Origin: Glaciimonas sp.
GTDB taxonomy: Bacteria; Pseudomonadota; Gammaproteobacteria; Burkholderiales; Burkholderiaceae_D
Assembly: GCA_012927585.1 (NCBI GenBank)
Contig: JABBOY010000040.1
Coordinates: 1-47,110 of the forward strand
Reading direction: 5' to 3'
Length of the DNA stretch: 47,110 nt
Positions 6,955 through 13,655 of this stretch are shown here, one piece after another (the first letter of the stretch is position 1; every line of letters starts with the position of its first letter). The translations under genes and the position numbers were made by a program. A model generated the notes under the pieces. It did no database searches. It had not been told where the DNA came from and saw nothing but the letters and a program-made list of their open reading frames with translations.

Positions 6955-9069
6955 CTAAAATTCTTCCCATTCATCGCCAGAGGCCGCTTTCGTAGTATTC
7001 GCGGTCTGTTTTGAATTGCCGGCACTTGACGCAATCCTGATCGCAGCCGATTTGTTCGGTACAGCAGGGCTCGCCTTTTGGACTATTACAGCAGCCGATG
7101 CCGCAGTTTGCCTGCCGTCGAGCTTGAACACGCTGACCACCTGCGCCAGATTGCCAGCCTGATCCTGTAGCGATGCGGCTGCGGCGGCAGCTTCTTCTAC
7201 CAACGCGGCATTCTGCTGCGTCACCGTGTCCATCTGTGCAATCGCCTGATTAACTTGCTCGATGCCAGCGCTCTGCTCGCTGCTGGCGGCGGCGATCTCG
7301 CTCATGATGTCGGTCACGCGCCGGATGCTGGCGACGATCTGTTCCATCGTGCTGCCAGCCTGCGCGACCAACGCGCTACCGACGTCGATCTTGCCGACCG
7401 AATCATTAATCAGTACCTTGATTTCCTGCGCCGCGGCTGCACTGCGCTGCGCCAGGCTTCTGACTTCGGTCGCGACCACCGCAAAGCCCCGTCCTTGGTC
7501 GCCGGCGCGCGCCGCCTCGACTGCAGCATTCAGTGCCAGGATATTGGTCTGAAACGCAATGCCGTCGATCACGCCGATGATATCGACAATCTTTTTTGAT
7601 GAAGCGTTGATTGAGCCCATCGTATCGACTACTTGCGTCACCACTACGCCGCCCTTCTTCGCCACTTCCGACGCCGATTGCGCCAACAGGTTCGCCTGCC
7701 ATGCATTGGCGGCATTTTGCTTGACGGCACTGGTTAGCTCTTCCATTGACGATGCCGTTTCTTCCAGTGAGCTGGCTTGCTGTTCGGTGCGTGAGGACAG
7801 GTCGAGGTTACCGACGGCGATCTGGCTTGATGCGGTCGCTATCATGTCAGTGCTCTGGCGAACGTCACGCACAATGTGCCCTAAAGTGCCGAGCAATCTA
7901 TCGAAAACACGAGAAATGGTGCCCAATTCATCCTTTGTCTTCGTGTCGTACCGATTGGACAGATCGAACTCACCGTCGGTGGCGGATATTTCGCTGATCG
8001 CGGAGGTAACACCGGCCAAAGGCTTGCCGACATACCGGCGTACCGCTTGGACAAATACCACGAATGCGACCGCCAGGAGAATTGAGCACAGACCTATGAT
8101 GAAATAACCCAGATTGATCAACGGCGTCAACAGTTCGTCCGCCTCCTGTTCCACGACGATGGTCCACCCGGAGTCGTAAAACGGCATTGACACGCCGAGC
8201 ATGTCGACGCCCTCCGCGCTCTTGTAGCGCCCCATCGTCTCGCGACAGCCGGTGGTGCATTTGGCGTTGGTAACGTAGGTTCCGTCTGAAGAACATACGA
8301 CATTCAACGACCTGTCCTGCTGCGTTACCTTCCAGGGATATTCGCTGCCCCTGCGCTTGAGTATCGCGTCCGGATCGCGGCGCGAGCCGGTGATCATGAC
8401 ATTGTCCTTGTTGACAATGTAGTAGTCGAAGGTCTTGCCCACGCCAGCCAAGTAAAACGCCCCCATCCCACCTTCCATGTTGCCGATTTCGCCATTAACG
8501 ATCAGCGTCATCATGCGTGCATCTGTGTGAACATACACCGTGCCACCGCCGCCCTCGGCAGCAAAGCTGAGTACGGGCGTTGGGCCATCCATCCAGACAT
8601 CGGAATAGCCAGGCTTGAAGTCGAGCTTTTGGGCCCAATCCCGTCCTTCGCGCGAAGGGTCGGAGGAAACCGCTATCTTGCCGTCCCGCACCAAGTCAAT
8701 CGCATGGTAGGTACGCCAAGTAGCTATGTGGCGTTTTCCACTCGCGATTTCGTCCTTGAACGGGTGATCAGCCGGCGTAAAAATGTCCGTCTCTACCACG
8801 CGCGCAAAGTGCCGACGTAATACGTTTTGATCAACCTCGACAGACAGTGCTGCGAGTTGCTTGACGAATTTTTCATTCTGTCCAATAAAGCGGATCACAC
8901 CCTGCTGCTTCGCGTCGACGAAATTCATCAGACCGCCAAGCGAGGTTTTGACTTCCAGCCAGTATATTTGGTGAAAAAGGTAGGCGGTTCCGCCGCCCAT
9001 GACGGGAAAAAAGACCAGTACTGCAATCAGCACCAGTTTCCAATGCAGTTTAAAGTCGGCAAAGCGCAT
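6955..9069 (-). CDS. Methyl-accepting chemotaxis protein
   Basis: This is a transmembrane chemoreceptor of 704 residues. It has TM1 near residues 12-34, a periplasmic sensing region of ~270 residues with a Cache-like PAS fold ([40 protein letters not shown]) and TM2 near 305-330. A HAMP domain and a signalling domain with the hairpin tip [35 protein letters not shown] follow. The C-terminus is DEWEEF, which resembles the WxxF tether that binds CheR/CheB in high-abundance receptors. The ATG at 9069 is favoured because AAGGAG lies 6 nt upstream. An upstream in-frame start would add 18 residues without a ribosome site. The periplasmic part holds four cysteines (CSSDG, CTTGC) of unknown role. The ligand is unknown. 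Confidence 0.93.
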   Translation of the reverse strand: MRFADFKLHWKLVLIAVLVFFPVMGGGTAYLFHQIYWLEVKTSLGGLMNFVDAKQQGVIRFIGQNEKFVKQLAALSVEVDQNVLRRHFARVVETDIFTPADHPFKDEIASGKRHIATWRTYHAIDLVRDGKIAVSSDPSREGRDWAQKLDFKPGYSDVWMDGPTPVLSFAAEGGGGTVYVHTDARMMTLIVNGEIGNMEGGMGAFYLAGVGKTFDYYIVNKDNVMITGSRRDPDAILKRRGSEYPWKVTQQDRSLNVVCSSDGTYVTNAKCTTGCRETMGRYKSAEGVDMLGVSMPFYDSGWTIVVEQEADELLTPLINLGYFIIGLCSILLAVAFVVFVQAVRRYVGKPLAGVTSAISEISATDGEFDLSNRYDTKTKDELGTISRVFDRLLGTLGHIVRDVRQSTDMIATASSQIAVGNLDLSSRTEQQASSLEETASSMEELTSAVKQNAANAWQANLLAQSASEVAKKGGVVVTQVVDTMGSINASSKKIVDIIGVIDGIAFQTNILALNAAVEAARAGDQGRGFAVVATEVRSLAQRSAAAAQEIKVLINDSVGKIDVGSALVAQAGSTMEQIVASIRRVTDIMSEIAAASSEQSAGIEQVNQAIAQMDTVTQQNAALVEEAAAAAASLQDQAGNLAQVVSVFKLDGRQTAASAAVIVQKASPAVPNKSAAIRIASSAGNSKQTANTTKAASGDEWEEF

Positions 9070-9239
9070 TTCAGTCTCCTTTGAGGGCATGCATAAACCG
9101 CGTCTCGTGTACGAAATTTTCATACACAGCTTGAGCCACCCCCGACTTCGCTGCCTCAGCTTTACTTCTTATTCATATCGAGTTGCTAAGCCAAAACACG
9201 CGACCCGACTTCAACTGTGACCTCACGCGTATCTCACCT

Positions 9240-9400
9240 GCGTAGCTGAGGCTCACCAATTAGTTAGACCGGCCTACGGCCGGTAATAGACATCATTGGA
9301 GAGGGATTGAGTCCCCTCCCAACGAGTCGCTCCTTCGTCGCTCACCGCCCTGAAGGGCGGGGTTTGAACCCTGGTCAGTTTTTTGATCCGCCCACTCGTT
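9240..9400. other. Intergenic hairpins between chemoreceptor and molybdoenzyme locus
   Basis: The 9124-9455 gap has no convincing gene. It holds a GACCGGCCTACGGCCGGTA palindrome (9267-9285) and a CCGCCCTGAAGGGCGG hairpin (about 9347-9362). The second could serve as a terminator for the minus-strand molybdoenzyme operon, but a clear T-run is lacking. It also resembles the end hairpins of IS200/IS605 elements. Confidence 0.35.
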
Positions 9401-9455
9401 TTGACGAGCATGAAGAGGACTTGCCGTAATCGTCCTTGCAATTCGACATCATCCA

Positions 9456-9860
9456 CTATTGCACCGGCACTGCCGCGACTTGAGCGTGGCGGGAGGCGAC
9501 AGAGTCGAGCGCCGCTTCCAGGGACATCCCTATCTCCATATCTTCCATGATGGCGCGCTGCAGAATCGCGCCCAGCATGGTCACGTTGGGTTCGGAGTGC
9601 CGGTGCGCCATGCGCAGAAAGCCGCTGAGATACGGATCGGAATCGGCGCCGACCTCGCGCTCGAAATCCGCAAACTCGCCGCCGGTGGCGAGCCAATAGC
9701 ACATGTCGTAGACGATCGCGAGCAGCCGCTCCGGTTCAGCGGGACGGTTTTCGTTCGGCAGGTTGAGACGAAACTCTTGCTGCAGGTCGCGCCAGAACTC
9801 GCCCAAGCCATATTCGACGTTTCCCTGCACCACGTCATCCGGAGAAAATTCCCATTCCAT
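9456..9860 (-). CDS. Hypothetical protein, last gene of the molybdoenzyme operon
   Basis: The 134-residue acidic, helical, soluble protein has no recognised domain. AAGGAAGG lies 6-7 nt before the ATG, a strong ribosome site. It follows the ferredoxin gene and the moaA remnant in the same direction, so it is probably co-transcribed with the molybdoenzyme genes. Acidic helical accessory proteins in such operons are often maturation chaperones, but nothing in the sequence proves that here. Confidence 0.6.
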   Translation of the reverse strand: MEWEFSPDDVVQGNVEYGLGEFWRDLQQEFRLNLPNENRPAEPERLLAIVYDMCYWLATGGEFADFEREVGADSDPYLSGFLRMAHRHSEPNVTMLGAILQRAIMEDMEIGMSLEAALDSVASRHAQVAAVPVQ

Positions 9861-9875
9861 TTTTTGCCTTCCTTT

Positions 9876-10141
9876 CTAAAAATCAAGGTCATCCTCACCC
9901 ACCGTTGGATGACACGAAGCGCACGATGTGCGTCGGCTATTGCTCGAACTCATGCTGTGCCTGATCGCATCGAACACCAGCGCTTCCAGCTTGTCGGCGG
10001 TACATCCCGCACGCGGTTGCATGCCTCGCAAAAGTGCTGCGAGATCGGGATGATGAAGCCAATTTGAAAGCGTCCGTCTGGCGCCACTAGGCATCTTGCC
10101 GGTGACAGATAACCGCAGGTATTCAATTCGGCGTCCAAAAC
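9876..10141 (-). pseudogene. moaA-like (radical SAM, molybdopterin synthesis) C-terminal remnant
   Basis: On the minus strand, codons from ~10095 read GRFQIGFIIPISQHFCEAC and then NRVR. This is the C-terminal iron-sulfur motif region of MoaA, GTP 3',8-cyclase. The sequence then jumps to another frame (ADKLEALVFDAIRHSM) and ends at a TAG at 9876. The MoaA stretch with the remaining C-terminal cysteines is missing, and no N-terminal radical-SAM CxxxCxxC half lies upstream. I read it as a decayed moaA tail left inside a molybdoenzyme operon. A CASCH motif near the end could mimic a haem site, but no signal peptide supports a cytochrome. Confidence 0.5.
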
Positions 10142-10163
10142 TGCCGTATAACGTCGAAGGGTA

Positions 10164-11255
10164 CTAGCCAAAGAGTGATGCGAAATCCTCGTCATCGCCT
10201 GTGCACGCCAGACACATGTCGGCCGGTTCGGGCGAGACAAAGAATCGGTCACAGCGATCGCAGCGTTGCTTGGAGCGCGCGTGCAGCTCCACCGGCTGCG
10301 GCGCCTTCCAGTGATGCATCGCTGGTGCCAAACGCAAGACGCGCGGCTGGCAAGCTTCCGTGCAGACGCCGCAACCGACGCAGCGGGAGAACTCGAAGGC
10401 CAGTTCCCAGGCAACGCCGCTCTCCCTGACCTGGAGCGCATCGGTAGGACAGGCGCGCGCGCATGCCTCGCATGCGGTGCAGCCGCGCGGCGCCTCAACT
10501 TGCGCCGCAAAAATCGCAGGATGCGCTGGCAGCGGCGACTGCCTTTCGTTTCCAGCCCTGTCCAACAAGCCTTGCAGCACTTCTCTTCCTGCCGTCGAAA
10601 ACTGGCGGGCGAAGCGGATCGCCTTGAGCGGCGCCGGTGGCGCGTCGTCCTGCGTGATCGGGCGCGTAATCCGATCCACGCCGCGGCCGACCAAACGGCG
10701 GAACAAATGACGGCGCGCTGCGCTGTGCTCCGCCTTGCTTGGCTGCCCGCCGCAACTGGCGGGAACGGCAATGTCAGCCCAGTGATCGCCGTCCACTGCG
10801 GACTTCAGATCGGCAAGCGCTTCCAGATGGAGTTCCAGTTGGCGCATGGCGTTCTCACCGTGGGCGCAGGCAGAACAATGCTGTGTGCCGGCAAGCGTGA
10901 GCGCGACGCCCCGGCTCGACAGGTGCGCCAGCATTGCGGCATCGACGCTACCGAGGCAAGGCACGACTTCGTCGCCCTTGAGTCCGGATGGTGCGCACGC
11001 AATCGTCAATGCAGACTGTCCGGACGCCCGCTTCAGGATGTCGATACGCGGCAGGTCGGCAGCCGCCAATGCTTCAGTCGGACAGACTGCCACGCACAAG
11101 CTGCAATTGCGGCACGCCGATGGGTTGATGCTGATGCCTTCTTCGGACAAAGCGACCGCATCGTACTGGCAGGCGTCGGCGCAGCGGCGGCATGCACTGT
11201 AGCGATAGCGGTAGCGCGTACAGTGTGTGGCGTGGAATTCGGGTTGGGTCGCCAT
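10164..11255 (-). CDS. Polyferredoxin-like iron-sulfur protein
   Basis: The 363-residue protein has 4Fe-4S motifs at both ends. The N-terminal motifs are CRRCADAC and CRNCSLCVAVCP. The C-terminal motifs are CTACEACARACP and CVGCGVCTEAC, followed by a rubredoxin-like CDRCDRF...CLAC pair. The middle ~190 residues have no obvious cofactor motif apart from scattered cysteines (QHCSACAHG). No signal peptide is visible, so it probably works in the cytoplasm, passing electrons to or from cofactor assembly or acting during maturation of the exported enzyme. It starts 3 nt after the rhodanese-like gene. The combination resembles NapF-type or minD-linked polyferredoxins. Exact function unknown. Confidence 0.8.
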   Translation of the reverse strand: MATQPEFHATHCTRYRYRYSACRRCADACQYDAVALSEEGISINPSACRNCSLCVAVCPTEALAAADLPRIDILKRASGQSALTIACAPSGLKGDEVVPCLGSVDAAMLAHLSSRGVALTLAGTQHCSACAHGENAMRQLELHLEALADLKSAVDGDHWADIAVPASCGGQPSKAEHSAARRHLFRRLVGRGVDRITRPITQDDAPPAPLKAIRFARQFSTAGREVLQGLLDRAGNERQSPLPAHPAIFAAQVEAPRGCTACEACARACPTDALQVRESGVAWELAFEFSRCVGCGVCTEACQPRVLRLAPAMHHWKAPQPVELHARSKQRCDRCDRFFVSPEPADMCLACTGDDEDFASLFG

Positions 11256-11258
11256 ATC

Positions 11259-11711
11259 TTATTTATACTCATGCAAGGCAGGACCGGTCTCGCAGGTATT
11301 GCTCGGGATGATAAAACTTTGCGGCGTGGCGGTGGTCGGCGCGCCGGGAATCTTGCCGTCGCCCTGCGCTACTTTCTGCCATGCCGCGTAACCGCCCTTA
11401 ACGGCATACGCATTCTCTCCGCTGCGCCGCGAAATCGTTTGCGCAGTCTCCAGCGATTGCTGATCGCTGTCGCCGATCACCACGGCATAGGCGCCGGCCT
11501 TTGGCTTGATGTTGGTGCTATAGACAACGGCGAACGCGATCGGGTAAAGTTTGCGCTTGACTTCCGGGCGCGCGTCGACCACGCAGCAGGGCTGGTCTTT
11601 TTTCAGCATTTCCTTCAGTTGCACGGCGTCCAGCAATGCCGACGTGCCAGCCAATGCCGGCATCGCCATTGCCCAGGCCGTCAGAGCCAGCCCTTTGCTT
11701 ATCCTGCCCAT
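11259..11711 (-). CDS. Exported rhodanese-fold protein lacking the catalytic cysteine
   Basis: The 150-residue protein has an N-terminal signal peptide (cleavage after about ALAGTS) and a rhodanese domain: VVDARPEVKRK is the CH2A-type strand, and AYAVKGGYAAW is the typical C-terminal block. The active-site loop, normally YCxxGxxS, reads VVIGDSDQQS, so the sulfur-accepting cysteine is absent. Two adjacent cysteines (PCC, residues ~42-43) lie elsewhere. It may bind a sulfur or oxyanion ligand, or be structural, rather than transfer sulfur. The 5' end overlaps the preceding gene by 13 nt. Its presence suggests sulfur chemistry near the molybdoenzyme, but that is inference. Confidence 0.75.
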   Translation of the reverse strand: MGRISKGLALTAWAMAMPALAGTSALLDAVQLKEMLKKDQPCCVVDARPEVKRKLYPIAFAVVYSTNIKPKAGAYAVVIGDSDQQSLETAQTISRRSGENAYAVKGGYAAWQKVAQGDGKIPGAPTTATPQSFIIPSNTCETGPALHEYK

Positions 11712-12400
11712 GCTACCGCCTCTATCGCAGCCGCGAGATTTTGTCGCAGCGCGCGCATCGCAAGCGGGTCGTCATGCGGCATCTGCCGGATTGCCAGATT
11801 CCTGGCCTGACCAAAGCGCACCCAGTCTTCCAGATCGGTCATTGCGTTTGCCAGCGGCGTGAGCCACAGGGCGGGGCCGAAACGTTCCACCAGTCCGGCG
11901 CAAATGTTGAGGTCATCGTCGTCATGCATATCGACCGCGACCAGCGCGCTGCAGGCACCGCGCTCCAACACTTGCCCGATCCACCAGAGTACATCGGTGC
12001 CGCTACCGCTGCCGTCGCTTTTCAGGACTTCCCAGGCTGGGGCGCCAAGCGAGGGCGTAATGCAGCTAAAGTCCTCATTCGAGTAGCTGTCCAGCGCCCA
12101 ACTCGTTGCCATGCGTTGGGCCGGAACCCATAGTCCGATCTTTTCCGTGCCAAATTCCCGGGATAACGTCTCGACCACGCTACTGTCGAGAAGCGCCGCC
12201 TCCCCGACCAGCACTTGTCTGGCGCCGCGTTCGAGTAAAGCACGTGCGCGCGCTAGCCCGCCACTGCGCAGCACAACCGAAGCACACGACAAATCCCACG
12301 GCAGGATGTCGGCATCGGTCACGAACACGGGTTCCGCAAATGCGGTCTCGTTCGGATTGCCCCAGCGGCGAAGCGTGATTGTTGACGTGGTTTGATTCAT
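11699..12400 (-). CDS. HisA/HisF-like protein of unknown function in the molybdoenzyme operon
   Basis: The 233-residue soluble protein has a TIM-barrel-like pattern. The stretch RARALLERGARQVLVGEAAL, then a strand and helix with FGTEKIGLWV, resembles the phosphate-binding half of HisA/HisF. LTPLANAMTDLEDWVRFGQA may be a later barrel unit. Active-site aspartates are not clear, so histidine biosynthesis is unlikely. The ATG overlaps the stop of the DUF309-like gene (ATGA), which places it firmly in the operon. It could be a maturation factor. The fold assignment is tentative. Confidence 0.55.
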   Translation of the reverse strand: MNQTTSTITLRRWGNPNETAFAEPVFVTDADILPWDLSCASVVLRSGGLARARALLERGARQVLVGEAALLDSSVVETLSREFGTEKIGLWVPAQRMATSWALDSYSNEDFSCITPSLGAPAWEVLKSDGSGSGTDVLWWIGQVLERGACSALVAVDMHDDDDLNICAGLVERFGPALWLTPLANAMTDLEDWVRFGQARNLAIRQMPHDDPLAMRALRQNLAAAIEAVAWAG

Positions 12401-12798
12401 CGTGCGTCCATCTGGTACGAAAGCTTATTGAAAACCAGCGGCCGTATCGGACACTCGGCATCCGACTGCAATCCATCCAGCAACGGCCGCAACGCGGCCA
12501 AAGTCTCCATCACCGGCGCGACCTTCAACCCGCGATAGGCCGGCAGGAATTGTGGCAATACACTCAAGGCATCGTCGGCCAGCAGCGCAGCACCCTCCTG
12601 ATTTCGATTCTGTGTGAAATGCAGCGCCAGCGCCGCGAATGCCAGACCTTGCAGAAAACGCGCATCCATGTCATCAATGCCATCGGAACGCACCTGCGTA
12701 AAATGGCTCCAACGCTCGCCGAGCCAGTCATGCACGCCGCCGAAATTATTGCCATTCCACAGCAACGCCAGTTCATCCCAGGCGAATTCGTGACTCAT
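12397..12798 (-). CDS. DUF309-like protein
   Basis: This 133-residue helical protein resembles DUF309 (PF03745). The first helix pair reads LALLWNGNNFGGVHDWLGE followed by RW, corresponding to the family's LWN..f.eaHe..E..W signature. LQGLAFAALALHFTQNRNQE and GAALL follow, corresponding to GLIQ.A.a..H...gN..GA. Family members are small helical proteins of unknown biochemical role. The ATG at 12798 overlaps the torD-like stop (ATGA). An upstream in-frame start exists but would run 40 nt into torD. It is part of the operon, possibly a chaperone accessory. Confidence 0.65.
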   Translation of the reverse strand: MSHEFAWDELALLWNGNNFGGVHDWLGERWSHFTQVRSDGIDDMDARFLQGLAFAALALHFTQNRNQEGAALLADDALSVLPQFLPAYRGLKVAPVMETLAALRPLLDGLQSDAECPIRPLVFNKLSYQMDAR

Positions 12799-13568
12799 GC
12801 GATTGCCTTGCTGCCACCATGCTCGCAGTCGTTGCATACCGGCTCATCCGGGTTGAACAGTACCGATATTTCGCTCTTCGGCACCACCTCGCGGCCACCA
12901 TCAACGTCATCCACCCGCACTTTCAACAGCGTCAGTTCGTTCTCCGAAAAAATCGACAGCAGCCGAGCGATTTCACGGTAAAACGAATGCTCTGTCACCC
13001 GCTCCAGCAAGGAGGCGTAACCGCGCACCCAGCGCCCAAGATGGTTGGCCCAGAAACGCTTGATGTCTTTTTCGGCACAGGTGCCCGAGGCAGCATCGCC
13101 ACTTTCCAGCGCCATTGCCTGCCGTTCTAGCAGGGCTGCGACAAAGGATAGTTCGATGCCAAGCTGATCTTCGAAAACGGCAAATTTGCCTTGTTGCAGC
13201 GCAAATCCGGCGCGTTGATAAATTGATTTCACCGCATGGTAAGGCTCTTGCTGGAAACGCCCGGCCAGGCGCGCCGACTCCACCGGCGGACAGCCACCCG
13301 GCGACGCGAAAAGAGTAGTGTATTCATAGGCCAACGCCTCTTGCAGTTCCGCAAGCGGCACGCCAGTGACGTCCTCGTCGAACCGTACTCCCAGTTCCGC
13401 CAGCGCGGTAAGCGCGTCCGGTGCGCGCAAGGCGTTCAGGTATTCTGCGCCAGGTTCTTCGATGAAAGCTCCAGCGAGCATTTGGTAAAAATTGGCGCGC
13501 GCCCACAAATCCGACGTGGATTGAACCTCTTCGATTGGTTCGGCAATTGCCGCATTCTGATCTTGCAT
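12795..13568 (-). CDS. TorD/DmsD-family molybdoenzyme chaperone
   Basis: The 257-residue cytoplasmic helical chaperone binds the Tat signal of its molybdoenzyme partner and helps cofactor insertion before export. Family features are the N-terminal RANFYQMLAGAFIEEPGAEY helix, the EYTTLFASPGGCPPVESARL block (the conserved Y..LF..p..g.p.y.S motif) and EDQLGIELSFVAALLERQA near the middle. It lies downstream of the catalytic subunit gene after an 87-bp gap that contains a hairpin. It is the expected dedicated chaperone for the protein at 13656-16304. Confidence 0.9.
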   Translation of the reverse strand: MQDQNAAIAEPIEEVQSTSDLWARANFYQMLAGAFIEEPGAEYLNALRAPDALTALAELGVRFDEDVTGVPLAELQEALAYEYTTLFASPGGCPPVESARLAGRFQQEPYHAVKSIYQRAGFALQQGKFAVFEDQLGIELSFVAALLERQAMALESGDAASGTCAEKDIKRFWANHLGRWVRGYASLLERVTEHSFYREIARLLSIFSENELTLLKVRVDDVDGGREVVPKSEISVLFNPDEPVCNDCEHGGSKAIA

Positions 13569-13587
13569 GGTAAACCTCTCAATTATC

Positions 13588-13620
13588 CCCGGTCATGTGT
13601 GTAGATACGCGATGACCGGG
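13588..13620 (-). other. Intercistronic hairpin
   Basis: CCCGGTCAT (13588-13596) and ATGACCGGG (13612-13620) form a 9-bp stem with a 15-nt loop between the catalytic subunit and torD-like genes. There is no T-run. It may stabilise the upstream message or reduce read-through to the chaperone gene. Confidence 0.5.
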
Positions 13621-13655
13621 ACATGCCACCCATCAGGATTTGTTTACAAATAAAC

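Noticed and set aside
9876-10094. Small c-type cytochrome because of a CASCH motif
   Set aside because: There is no signal peptide, and the frame joins a MoaA-like remnant.
10266-11810. Plus-strand open frame of 514 codons
   Set aside because: It runs antisense through the polyferredoxin and rhodanese-like genes and has arginine/cysteine-rich nonsense composition.
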